Both the position numbers and the translations under genes were made by a program. This document shows, piece after piece, positions 20,630 to 30,235 of a stretch of 64,000 nucleotides of DNA. Positions within the stretch are counted from its first letter, which is position 1; each line of letters opens with the position of its first letter. The DNA is taken from assembly GCA_945870855.1 (NCBI GenBank), contig CAMBTP010000007.1:1-64000 (forward strand), written 5' to 3'. The notes beneath the pieces were generated by a model. The model did not search any database. It saw only the letters and a list, made by a program, of their open reading frames with translations, and was not told the DNA's origin. Source of the DNA: Prosthecobacter debontii. Lineage in GTDB: Bacteria; Verrucomicrobiota; Verrucomicrobiia; Verrucomicrobiales; Akkermansiaceae.

Positions 20630-21763
20630 TTGATTCATCCGGGATCATCTCAAGACTCGCCTCAATCTGCTTTCGGCCTTCACAGTTCCTGCGGCCGCGC
20701 CTATTGTGTGCATGTGCTTGCCGCCGCCTATCCCATCGCTCGGAAAATTTTGTTCTCGTTGGACGCGGAGACCGCGCACCACGCCAGCATGGCGGGGCTG
20801 CGTTTCGCCGAGAAAACCGGATTACTCAAAGCCCTTTCCGATCCTCCTCCGCAGGGTGAACCCATCGAGCTGATGGGCTTGAAATTCCCCAACCGCATCG
20901 GCCTCGCGGCGGGTCTCGACAAGGAGGGCAACACGATCGACGCGCTCGGGCGGCTCGGCTTCGGTTTCATCGAGATCGGCACGATCACCCCGCGCCCACA
21001 AGCGGGGAATCCCAAGCCGCGGCTGTTCCGCCTCATCCCGCACGAGGCGATCATCAACCGCATGGGCTTCAATAACCCCGGCATTGACGCGGGCGTCGCC
21101 AACGTCCGCGCCCACAGATCCTTCACCGGCCCGATCGGTTTCAACATCGGAAAAAACAAGGACACGCCGAACGAGAACGCCGCCGACGATTACCTTGCCT
21201 GCCTCGAAAAAGCCTATCCGGTGGCTGATTACATCGCGGTGAATCTTTCCTCGCCAAACACCCCAGGCCTCCGCGATCTACAAGCCGCCGATTCCTCCGC
21301 ACGGCTGTTAGAGACTCTGAAAGCTTCTCAGGAAAAACTTACCGCCCAACACGGGAAGCGCGTGCCCATTCTGTTCAAGATCGCGCCGGATCTAACCGAC
21401 GAACAAGTCGCGGATCTCGCGAAGGCTTTCCTTGACGGTGGCCTCGAAGGTCTGATCGCCACGAACACCACGCTGGATCGCGAAAAAGTCGCTGACCACT
21501 CATGGGCGCACGAAGCGGGCGGCCTCTCGGGGAAACCCGTTTTCGAAAAATCGAACCACGTCCTCGCCGCGTTTGCATCCGCCTTTTCCGGGAAAATTCC
21601 CATCATCGGGGTCGGCGGAATTTCCAACAAAGCCGAAGCCGAGGAAAAACTCCGCCTCGGCGCCGATCTCGTGCAAATCTACACATCCTTCGTTTACCAA
21701 GGCCCCGCCCTCGTCCGCGAGCTTCTGGAGAGCCGCGCAGCCAGCCGGCTTCTTCACCATTGA
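20630..21763 (+). CDS. pyrD: Dihydroorotate dehydrogenase (quinone)
   Basis: GLAAGLDKEGN, INRMGFNNPG, AVNLSSPNTPGLR, GVGGI motifs; true start uncertain. Confidence 0.95.
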   Translation: MIHPGSSQDSPQSAFGLHSSCGRAYCVHVLAAAYPIARKILFSLDAETAHHASMAGLRFAEKTGLLKALSDPPPQGEPIELMGLKFPNRIGLAAGLDKEGNTIDALGRLGFGFIEIGTITPRPQAGNPKPRLFRLIPHEAIINRMGFNNPGIDAGVANVRAHRSFTGPIGFNIGKNKDTPNENAADDYLACLEKAYPVADYIAVNLSSPNTPGLRDLQAADSSARLLETLKASQEKLTAQHGKRVPILFKIAPDLTDEQVADLAKAFLDGGLEGLIATNTTLDREKVADHSWAHEAGGLSGKPVFEKSNHVLAAFASAFSGKIPIIGVGGISNKAEAEEKLRLGADLVQIYTSFVYQGPALVRELLESRAASRLLHH

Positions 21764-21796
21764 TACGAAAATAAAAAATCCCCACGTAACCCTAAC

Positions 21797-22594
21797 ATGA
21801 AAAGCGCTCGCCTCCTCATCACACTCATCCTCGCCGCAGGCATTGTCGGCTACGCGGTGTGGCGGAGTTCCCGAACGGCTGCGCCCGAGGAGAAACTAGT
21901 TGGCTACCAAGATTCAGATGCGTCCTTCGCGATGCCCACGAGCAGCAAGCCCGACATGCGTTTCCATTTCCTCTCCGCATGGCAAGCAAACCAAGTCCCC
22001 ACCGCCAGCCGCATGGACGCCCCGATGGGTTCAGAAAACGGCGCGCTGACCTACAACGCCCAGAAATTTTGGGAAATGAACGACAAGCGCGGCGGCCACC
22101 ACACTGGAGACGATCTCAACGGCATCGGCGGCATGAACACAGATCTCGGCGATCCTGTTTTCGCGGCGGGCGACGGCCTCGTGGTCTATGCGGGCGAGCC
22201 TTCGCCGGGCTGGGGAAAAATCGTCGTCCTCGCCCACCGCGATCCGGCAGGAAAGCCAGTCCACACGATGTATGCCCACCTTCATGAAATCAAAACCAAG
22301 CTCAACACCCTCGTCGCGCGCGGTGAAGTGATCGGCACCGTCGGCACCGGCAACGGTCATTATCCCGCCCACCTCCACTTCGAGGCGCGCTCCTCCGATG
22401 GCGCGGACATTGGCGCGGGCTATACCTCCCAACCTCTCAACCGACTCGATCCCGCCGCCGTCCTCGCCGCCCTGCATGATACTTCAGAGAAAGGAATTTT
22501 ACCCGCCCCCCTGACCTTCGCGAGCAAGGACGACGCGCCTTGGACGAAGTTGGAAATGAAGAACGCCGAGAAGTTCTCCGAGCTTAAGGAGTGA
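21797..22594 (+). CDS. M23 family metallopeptidase
   Basis: HHTGDDLNGIGGMNTDLGDPVFAAGDG and HLHFEAR motifs. Confidence 0.9.
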   Translation: MKSARLLITLILAAGIVGYAVWRSSRTAAPEEKLVGYQDSDASFAMPTSSKPDMRFHFLSAWQANQVPTASRMDAPMGSENGALTYNAQKFWEMNDKRGGHHTGDDLNGIGGMNTDLGDPVFAAGDGLVVYAGEPSPGWGKIVVLAHRDPAGKPVHTMYAHLHEIKTKLNTLVARGEVIGTVGTGNGHYPAHLHFEARSSDGADIGAGYTSQPLNRLDPAAVLAALHDTSEKGILPAPLTFASKDDAPWTKLEMKNAEKFSELKE

Positions 22595-22667
22595 GTGGCG
22601 ATCAGGCTTGTTTTCGAAAGATCACGAAATTTGAGGAATTTCCCGGCAATGTGCGTATCATAAACTC

Positions 22668-23300
22668 GTGATGAAAAAACTCCTACTTGCCTTGTGCCTC
22701 GCGATACCGACCTTAGCGTCCTGCCAAACCGAGACGAAAATGAACGAAAATGATAAGAAGCCAGCCGCTGCGAAGGAAATCCCCGAGGGCGCACAGATCG
22801 TGACGGTGGGGGTTGGTTGTTTCTGGTGCGCCGAGGCGGCCTACGACCAGCTTGATGGCGTGTATTCCGCCGTTTCAGGATACATGGGCGGCGAAACGAA
22901 AGACCCCACCTACGAGGACATCTGCACGGGAGCCACGGGACACGCCGAGGTCGTCCGTGTCGTCTTCGATCCGAAAAAAATTCCTCTCGAGCGTGTGCTT
23001 GCCTGGTTCTGGGATCTCCACGATCCGACCCAACTCAACCGCCAGGGCAACGATATCGGCACACAATACCGCTCCGCGATTTTCTACGAAAATGACGAGC
23101 AGATAAAAATCGCAGAAGCCTCGAAGAAGGCGGCGCAGGAAAATTTCGACAAGCCCATCGTGACCGAAATCACCAAGGCTTCTGTTTTTTACCCTGCGGA
23201 AGACTATCACCAGGGATATTACTTCGCGAACAAATCGAAGAACGGCTATTGCAAATACATCGTCGAGCCGAAGCTAAAAAAGCTGAAACTCGATCACTGA
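22668..23300 (+). CDS. msrA: Peptide-methionine (S)-S-oxide reductase MsrA
   Basis: VGCFWCAEAAYDQLDGVYSAVSGYMGG; N-terminal signal/lipobox-like region. Confidence 0.95.
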   Translation: MMKKLLLALCLAIPTLASCQTETKMNENDKKPAAAKEIPEGAQIVTVGVGCFWCAEAAYDQLDGVYSAVSGYMGGETKDPTYEDICTGATGHAEVVRVVFDPKKIPLERVLAWFWDLHDPTQLNRQGNDIGTQYRSAIFYENDEQIKIAEASKKAAQENFDKPIVTEITKASVFYPAEDYHQGYYFANKSKNGYCKYIVEPKLKKLKLDH

Positions 23301-23317
23301 GAACGGGTCGCGTTGCG

Positions 23318-23995
23318 TCAGGCATTTTCCGAGAGATCCGGGCGGATCTGGCGTGTGCGTTCAAGCGCTTTTTCCCTCCGCCATACCTCGATCTTCGCGT
23401 GATTTCCTGAGAGCAAAACATCCGGGACTTTCATACCCATGAAATCGATGGGGCGCGTGTAGCACGGCGCTTCTAACAGGTTCGGATCGGAAAAGGATTC
23501 CTCGACAGCGGATTGCGAATCGCCGAGCGCACCGGGCAGCAGGCGGATGACGGCATCGCATAACACCGCAGCGGCGATGGCTCCGTTGGTGAGCACGTAA
23601 TCGCCGATGGAGATTTCCTCATGGATGAGCCTTTCGACGATGCGGTGATCGACGCCTTCGTAGTGGCCGCAGACGATGAGGAGGTGGTTTTCGCCGGAAA
23701 GCTCACGGACGCGGGCTTGCTTGAGCGGCGCGCCCTGCGGGGTCATCAATATCACGCGGGTGTTCTCCTTTTTCAGCGCCGTGATCGCCGCATGCAAGGG
23801 GCCGGGCTGCAAGACCATCCCAGGGCCACCGCCACAGGGCGAGTCATCCACGCGGCGGTGCTTGTCCTCTGACCAATCGCGTAGATTGTGCCCGCACACC
23901 TCCACGATCCCCGCATCCTGCGCGCGGCGGATGATCGAATCGCCCAGCGGCGCCAGCGCGATCTCGGGGAACAGGGTGAGGATGTCGATTTTCAT
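23318..23995 (-). CDS. trmD: tRNA (guanine-N1)-methyltransferase TrmD
   Basis: MKIDILTLFPE, DDSPCGGGPGMV, CGHYEGVDHRIVE, IGDYVLTNGA. Confidence 0.96.
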   Translation of the reverse strand: MKIDILTLFPEIALAPLGDSIIRRAQDAGIVEVCGHNLRDWSEDKHRRVDDSPCGGGPGMVLQPGPLHAAITALKKENTRVILMTPQGAPLKQARVRELSGENHLLIVCGHYEGVDHRIVERLIHEEISIGDYVLTNGAIAAAVLCDAVIRLLPGALGDSQSAVEESFSDPNLLEAPCYTRPIDFMGMKVPDVLLSGNHAKIEVWRREKALERTRQIRPDLSENA

Positions 23996-24000
23996 GAGGC

Positions 24001-24789
24001 TCAAAGGCTCATCGCCTGAAAGCCGCCATCGACGATCATTTCCATACCAGTGATGAACGAGCCGGCCTTGGATGAGGCGAGGAGGAGGGTGGCTCCGATG
24101 AGCTCCTCGGCGTTGCCGAAACGGGAGGCCGGGGTCTGGCGGAGGATGTCGAGCACGCGGGATTCGTCGAGCACCTTGCGGTTCTGCTCGGCGGGGAAGA
24201 AGCCGGGGACGAGAGTGTTGACGCGGATATCCTTGTCCGCCCATTCGCGGGCGAGGTTGCGGGTGAGGTTGTGGACGGCGGCCTTCGAGGCGGAGTAGGT
24301 GAACACGCGGGAGAGCGGGTTCAGGCCAGAAATGGAGCCGAGGTTGATGATCGAGGCAGGGCGCATCTCATCGACAAAATATTGCCCGAAAACCTGGCAG
24401 GCGCGGAAAATGGAGGTGAGGTTCGTATCGATGATGCGCGCGTATTCTTCCTCGGTGATCTCAAGAAATGGGGTCGGTGAATTGGTGCCCGCGCCGTTAA
24501 TGAGGATGTCCACACCACCGGATTTTTCCAAAACGGTGTCGAGCATGTCGTGAAGTGATTGGCGCGATGTGACGTCAACCGGCACGAAGTATCCCTTGCC
24601 GCCGTAGCTCTCGATTTCCGCAAGGCGCTTCTCCGCTTTTTCCGGAATGCGACCGCCAAGCACCACCTCCGCACCCGCCCGCGCGAGACCGACGGCCATG
24701 GTGCCGCAGAGCTCACCGGTGCCGCCGATAATGACAGCCGTCTTGCCGCTGAGATCGAAAAGTTCCTTGAGGTATGTGCTAGTTGTCAT
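24001..24789 (-). CDS. SDR family oxidoreductase
   Basis: [41 protein letters not shown]; start at MTTSTYLK. Confidence 0.9.
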   Translation of the reverse strand: MTTSTYLKELFDLSGKTAVIIGGTGELCGTMAVGLARAGAEVVLGGRIPEKAEKRLAEIESYGGKGYFVPVDVTSRQSLHDMLDTVLEKSGGVDILINGAGTNSPTPFLEITEEEYARIIDTNLTSIFRACQVFGQYFVDEMRPASIINLGSISGLNPLSRVFTYSASKAAVHNLTRNLAREWADKDIRVNTLVPGFFPAEQNRKVLDESRVLDILRQTPASRFGNAEELIGATLLLASSKAGSFITGMEMIVDGGFQAMSL

Positions 24790-24885
24790 GGGTGAATGTT
24801 TCCCCAACCGCACGGGACTTGCCAAGGGGAATCCAAGCAAGATTTGATTCAGCGACACCGACCCCACCTTCGGCTCGCGTCAGTT

Positions 24886-24951
24886 AGTCGTAGGCGGAAA
24901 GGAAGAAGCCGCCCGTGCCGCAAGCGGGATCGGCGATGGCTTTTTCGGGGA
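24886..24951 (-). pseudogene. Fragment of type I N-6 adenine DNA methylase (HsdM-like)
   Basis: Manual translation LHWGIPEKAIADPACGTGGFFLSAYD*; AdoMet motif I of HsdM-type enzymes, flanking gene absent. Confidence 0.65.
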
Positions 24952-25335
24952 TGCCCCAATGCAATGATCTTCATCAGCTTTTTTCTCCTGTATCCTACGC
25001 TTGTCGGATTCCGAGACCAAGCGGCTTTCAAGCACTCCACGTGTCAATCGCTCCAGAATTTCGGAAGGGATGTCGTCTTTCGGGACAGAGTGGAAGGCTA
25101 ATGACGACAAGAAGAATACCACTGTCAGCAAAGGTGCTGAGGATGACTTTTTGTATGCATCACATTGGGTGCTTCGCTGCGCCAGCTTGAAGCCGCGCTC
25201 CACACCGAAACTGCTCATGACCCCTGTTTTTCAAAAAAAATCACCCCTTGTGGCCTCGGGCGGCAGGATTCTTCTTGACGCACACCATGCCCGCGCCTAA
25301 ATCCGCCCCCCGTTTCCAAACAATCCTCTCCCACC

Positions 25336-25806
25336 ATGGCCAACGCACAAGTCATCCTCAAAGAAAAAATCGAAGGCCTTGGAGCCGAAGCCGATGTTGT
25401 AAAAGTCCGCGCCGGATACGCCCGCAACTACCTCGTCCCACAAGGCAAGGCATACGAAGCGACCAAGGCAAACCTCCGCCACGTCGAAGCCCTCAAAACC
25501 GAGCGCGCCCGCCGCGAAGCCGAGGAAATCGTCGTCGCCCAAGAGCTCGCCACCAAGATCGGCAAGCTCAAGCCGTCCTTCACCCTTTCCACTGGCCAAG
25601 GCGGCAAGGCATTCGGCTCCGTCACGAACATGGACATCCATAAGGAACTCGAAGCCGCTGGAATCTCCATCGACCGCCACTCCATCCAGCTCGACAAGCC
25701 GATCAAGAAATCTGGCAAGTCCGCCGTTGAAATCAAACTCAACGCCCAAGTCACAGCGATTCTCACGATCACCGTCGATGCCGGCGATGTCACCGAGGAG
25801 GATTGA
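25336..25806 (+). CDS. rplI: 50S ribosomal protein L9
   Basis: GLGAEADVVKVRAGYARNYLVPQGKA. Confidence 0.96.
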   Translation: MANAQVILKEKIEGLGAEADVVKVRAGYARNYLVPQGKAYEATKANLRHVEALKTERARREAEEIVVAQELATKIGKLKPSFTLSTGQGGKAFGSVTNMDIHKELEAAGISIDRHSIQLDKPIKKSGKSAVEIKLNAQVTAILTITVDAGDVTEED

Positions 25807-25918
25807 AACTTTAAAACTTAAACTTTAAACCTCAATGAAGAGGCCGGTTCCGAAAGGAACTGGCCTTTTTCTTATTCGTGTTCTTCCTTGGAGTTTAAAG
25901 TTTAAGTTTTAAAGTTTC
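25805..25918. repeat. AT-rich perfect 26-bp inverted repeat around the rplI terminator
   Basis: gaaactttaaaacttaaactttaaac (25805-25830) and exact reverse complement (25893-25918). Confidence 0.9.
25841..25873 (+). terminator. Rho-independent terminator of rplI
   Basis: ggccggttcc-gaaa-ggaactggcc followed by tttttctt. Confidence 0.85.
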
Positions 25919-25925
25919 CCGCAAG

Positions 25926-26942
25926 ATGATCCCGGCGAGAAAAGTCATGTATGAGGTTTCCCAGCCGCTGCGGCAGTATCTCTACCGCTTCGATCGGCTG
26001 CGGGACATTCCGAGGGTTTATTCGGAGCTGACAAGATTCACGGGCGCCGTGCCTTATGAAGATCCGCAGGGACGTGAAACGCTTTGGCTCACGGTGATGT
26101 ATCCGCCCGAAGTCCTTGCGGAGCTGCGGCCACGACTTATTCGGATTTACAGCGAGCTGAAAATCGGGCGCGACGCCGTCGAGCACGAGCACTTGCTGGT
26201 GGATCGCGTTGACTTCGGCGATTTCGGAAATTCCAAACCCTTTCGCATCCGCGTCACGAACCTTTTCAACGATAACTCCGACTACTTTTACGTGAAGCAA
26301 GCCGATGCCTCCCGCATCTACGGCCTTGAGCTGGAGCACATTCTTTCGCCGAACCGGATCAACTACATGGTCAAAGGCAACACGCTCATCGAAGAGCACA
26401 TCGCGGGTGTGCCGGGCGATGTTTTCCTGCGCGATTACCTGCCGGATCCGAAGCTCAATAAAGTCCGCATCGCCAAGGAGTTCACGAAATTCACCGAGCG
26501 CTCCTTCATCCGCCTGCTCGGGGATATGCGGAGCGTGAACTACGTCGTCGATATCACCCCGGACTTTGAGGAGGTGCAATACCGCGTCCGCCCGATCGAC
26601 TTCGACCAGCAATCCTACGAGGGCAACGGCAACATTTACCTCGCCTTCCGCTTCAATTCAAACCGCCCCGTCACACGCCTCGCTTTCAACGTTCTGAATC
26701 GGAAATCCATCGATCAATACGTCAACGAAGAACACGCCCAGATGGCGCGCCGTGCGAAAGTGGAATCCACCCGCCTACGCGCCCTGCTCGGCATCATGCG
26801 CCGTGAGGAAATCGCACCGATGGAACATGTCCATCGCCTCGCGCTCGAGCTCGACCGCATGCACGGCACCACCGATTTTCGCGACTGCAAATCCATGGGC
26901 GAGCTCACCGCCGAGCATATCTCGCTGATGCTAGGGGTGTGA
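25926..26942 (+). CDS. Conserved protein of unknown function
   Basis: 338-aa coding-like ORF, no family recognised. Confidence 0.75.
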   Translation: MIPARKVMYEVSQPLRQYLYRFDRLRDIPRVYSELTRFTGAVPYEDPQGRETLWLTVMYPPEVLAELRPRLIRIYSELKIGRDAVEHEHLLVDRVDFGDFGNSKPFRIRVTNLFNDNSDYFYVKQADASRIYGLELEHILSPNRINYMVKGNTLIEEHIAGVPGDVFLRDYLPDPKLNKVRIAKEFTKFTERSFIRLLGDMRSVNYVVDITPDFEEVQYRVRPIDFDQQSYEGNGNIYLAFRFNSNRPVTRLAFNVLNRKSIDQYVNEEHAQMARRAKVESTRLRALLGIMRREEIAPMEHVHRLALELDRMHGTTDFRDCKSMGELTAEHISLMLGV

Positions 26943-27021
26943 TGGCCGGATGCTTGGGGAAGGAAAGAATGATCTGGGAGGCATGGATTGGCGCGTTGAG
27001 CGGCACGCATCATCGATATAA

Positions 27022-27468
27022 CTAAGGAGCCTTGGCAGCGTCGGTAACAGGTTTGCGCCGCAAGTTGACGAGTTGGAGAAAGCCGCCCGAGGTTCCGTCG
27101 GAGGAAAGGAAAAACTGGTTCTTACTGCGCAGGACGATGAGCTGGGACTGCTCGTCTTGTGGGACAGGGAGGATGTTGCTTTCCTGAATCTTCCACTCCT
27201 CACCTTCCTTGTATGCGAGCTTGTAAACGGCGTAGCCCTCCGGCGCGTCCACGAGCATGGTCTCGCGCGTTGCCATCTCCTTCTGTTTCCCGTTGCCGAA
27301 CTGCATGGCGATGGTATGCGGCGAGAGGTTGTGCACTCGCAGTTTGCCGAGCGGGAGCTTTGCGGGATCGTCTTCGATCACATATCCGGAAAAAGTTCCT
27401 TCCGCAGCGGGCGCCAGCAGAATGGTGACGCGGCGGGCGGTAGGCGGGAGGCGGACGAGGGAGACCAA
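27022..27468 (-). CDS. Hypothetical protein, possibly 5'-truncated
   Basis: Coding-like sequence continues in frame upstream of the annotated Met without a clear start. Confidence 0.5.
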   Translation of the reverse strand: MVSLVRLPPTARRVTILLAPAAEGTFSGYVIEDDPAKLPLGKLRVHNLSPHTIAMQFGNGKQKEMATRETMLVDAPEGYAVYKLAYKEGEEWKIQESNILPVPQDEQSQLIVLRSKNQFFLSSDGTSGGFLQLVNLRRKPVTDAAKAP

Positions 27469-27679
27469 GGTCGGATTCTCCTTACGGAGTTGCGCCAGGT
27501 GAATTCCTGTAAATACATCCGAGTCTTTTGGGTTTATCGAATAGCATTTTGAAAAACTTACTTATTGATACATGATGTAAAGATAACGGTCAAATTGGAG
27601 CGAAAATTAGGTTTAAAGGGTATTGGAAAATCTGAGATTGGACTATTCACGCCGTTGGCGACAAATCGGGTCCACCTCA

Positions 27680-30166
27680 CTACCTCGCCGACGATAACCT
27701 AATGCTGCGCATTTCCGGCTGGGTTGTCGCCGCGTTGATGGCTTTTATCGCATCCTCAACCGCGCCGGTCCGCCTGTTATTGAGTTCTCCCGAGGGATAC
27801 TCGCCCCGCTCGCACTGGGCGTTTAATTCAACGATCAGCTCTTTCAGGCCCGGAATCGCCCCGCGAGCGGCCGAACCATAAGCCACGATCTCCTTCATGA
27901 TTTCGCCGGTCCGGCCTTCACTGCCGTGGCCACCTTGGGTTTTCGCAAAGATCACCCCGGCATCGATCGCCTCCTTGTAATGAAATTTCGTCAATGCCCT
28001 AAAAGCACCCATGCGGATCTCCGCGCCGAACATGGTGTCCGCCGGACACAGCGTCTTCACGGCGATGACTAGATCCGGCGCTAGCGCCTGCACGTCGTCG
28101 GGTGTTAGATCTTGTTCGAAATAACCTCTCAGCGTGGCGCGGGCCATACCGTCCGCGTTTTTGGAAATGACCCTTACGGCCGGGTAGCGCAGCTTTGGAT
28201 CGGTGTCCTTGAGTGCGCCGGTCAGGCCGCCCGCAAACAAGGCCGAGGCCAACTGGCCGTGTGTGAATTGGATGCAATCCGCCCAGTTGACCGGTTGAAG
28301 CGGCTCGGCCGTCTGCGCCACCGCCATCAGGATATCCGGCAGCGCGGGTTTCGCCTCGCCGCCCATCTTCTTGATGGCCTGCGCGGCCTTGTAGCGCAGC
28401 CAGCGGTCTTGGTGCGATAGCAGTTTCACCAAGACCGGAAGCGCCTGTTCGCTCTTCATCCAGCCAAGCGTTTCGGTCGCGCCCTGAGCGATGTGCACAT
28501 CCTTGCCTTGCGCCATCGCAATCAGTTCCGGCACCATCGCTTTCGCCTCGGGGCGCTGCGACAGCTCCTCCGACGCCCAACCGCGGACAATCGGCGACCA
28601 ATCGCCGAACGCGGTCACAAGTTCTTTTGCGCTTTTCTGCTTGCGGTCGAGGTCAAAACTGCCGGAAGCGATGGCCTCCACCACCTGCTGTTTGCTCAAC
28701 CAGTTAGATGATTTCGAATCCTTGCCGGTGATACAGAGTTTCTTCAGTGGCAGCGAATAAGTTAGGACATAGGTGGCGTTCGGGCTCAGCCCATTATAGC
28801 TACTATTTCCGTAGTAGGTTGCGTCATCGGTCTTGCCGGGGCCGTATTGCTCACCGCCGTCATAGGTGAACGATCCGTCACAGCGCCGCACCAGATCGAG
28901 ATGCCATGAGGCCTCCTTGAAAAAGGCAGACGCCGCCGCAGGCCCGCCGGTGCTGGCACCGAGCGCGCTCCACAGATAGCTGAAGCCCTGTCCGGTGTGG
29001 CCGCATTCGCGGTTGCGGTAACCTGCTGTGGCCATCTTCGCGAAGAACTGCGCTTCCTTGACCGCGCTGTCCTGCTGTGTGAAAAACATCGCGGCAATTG
29101 AGTTTTTGCCGTTATTTTCATGGTAAGGCCATGGCTCGTGCTCGCCATACGGGATGGCGCCCTTGTCGGCATAGTAACCGAAGAATCCATTCGCCCGCAT
29201 GATCGCGGCATCCACCTCCGGATCCTTCACGCCGCATTTTTTTCCCATCACGATGGAAAGGTTGGCCGGCAGTCCCGCCATGTTCACTGGGCCATAGGGC
29301 GGGATCGAACCATGCAGCTTGCCCTCGGGAGTCAGGCGGGAAATGCCGTGGCCGAAGGTGCCATACATGCTCTGCCCCTTGGAAAGGGTGACCGTGTATT
29401 CATGGATCGCGTGCAGCACTTCCTTGTCACCGGTGAGCCGGTAGTATTCGCACAAAAACAGGTTCCGATAGCCCCAGTCCCAGATCACCATGCCGTCCTT
29501 GAGTTCGAGCTTGAGCGTGGGCGGCCCGATCTTGTGGGCAAACTCCTTCACCTTTGGCAGGTATTCGGGATTTCCGGTCGCCAACAATGCGAGGCCGTTG
29601 ATTGCACCATTCCAGCTTTCTTCGAGCGGCTCCTTCTCTAGAGCCTTGCATGCTTGCTCGAAGATCTTCTTGGACTTGGGGCAATTGTATGGCGCCGTGG
29701 CGCTGTAGCTTCCGATCACCGCTAGCTTGATCTGGACTTCTTCGGATTTCCCCGCACGCCACCGGATCAGCTTCAGAGTGCCCTTGTTTGTCTCTTTTTC
29801 TGCGTTCTGGATCGCCATGGCGATGCTCTTGCGGGCGTCATCGCTGAAGGGCTTGCCGTCCACGCCGAGAATCACGTCGTCCACCTGCATCACGCCATCC
29901 GCCGGCGACTTGGCACCGACGTGGGTGACGAGGATTTGCCGGCTGGACAGCGTGGTCCGCCCCTGCATGCTGTCGAGGTAATCCGCTGGGCGGGTGTAAA
30001 TCCAGCCGCGTAACCCGGTGGATCCCAAATTATATGTGAGCTCGCGGTCAACCTTGCTGCCCGTGGTCAGATCCGGCGGGGTTAGCGGCGACTCCGCAGA
30101 GAGATTGCCGCCGACCATGACCGCTACGGCAACCATTCCTATCATCTTTCTGCTGTGCATTTTCAT
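27680..30166 (-). CDS. Secreted PDZ and HEAT-repeat protein (DUF6288-like)
   Basis: Signal peptide, PDZ-like VDDVILGVDGKPFSDDARKSI, HEAT-like C-terminal repeats. Confidence 0.7.
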   Translation of the reverse strand: MKMHSRKMIGMVAVAVMVGGNLSAESPLTPPDLTTGSKVDRELTYNLGSTGLRGWIYTRPADYLDSMQGRTTLSSRQILVTHVGAKSPADGVMQVDDVILGVDGKPFSDDARKSIAMAIQNAEKETNKGTLKLIRWRAGKSEEVQIKLAVIGSYSATAPYNCPKSKKIFEQACKALEKEPLEESWNGAINGLALLATGNPEYLPKVKEFAHKIGPPTLKLELKDGMVIWDWGYRNLFLCEYYRLTGDKEVLHAIHEYTVTLSKGQSMYGTFGHGISRLTPEGKLHGSIPPYGPVNMAGLPANLSIVMGKKCGVKDPEVDAAIMRANGFFGYYADKGAIPYGEHEPWPYHENNGKNSIAAMFFTQQDSAVKEAQFFAKMATAGYRNRECGHTGQGFSYLWSALGASTGGPAAASAFFKEASWHLDLVRRCDGSFTYDGGEQYGPGKTDDATYYGNSSYNGLSPNATYVLTYSLPLKKLCITGKDSKSSNWLSKQQVVEAIASGSFDLDRKQKSAKELVTAFGDWSPIVRGWASEELSQRPEAKAMVPELIAMAQGKDVHIAQGATETLGWMKSEQALPVLVKLLSHQDRWLRYKAAQAIKKMGGEAKPALPDILMAVAQTAEPLQPVNWADCIQFTHGQLASALFAGGLTGALKDTDPKLRYPAVRVISKNADGMARATLRGYFEQDLTPDDVQALAPDLVIAVKTLCPADTMFGAEIRMGAFRALTKFHYKEAIDAGVIFAKTQGGHGSEGRTGEIMKEIVAYGSAARGAIPGLKELIVELNAQCERGEYPSGELNNRRTGAVEDAIKAINAATTQPEMRSIRLSSAR

Positions 30167-30235
30167 ATATTAATTTCAAATACCCTCTTGCCTTGCTTGC
30201 GGGGGGGCATATTTGACACTTTAGCGCTAAGCTGG

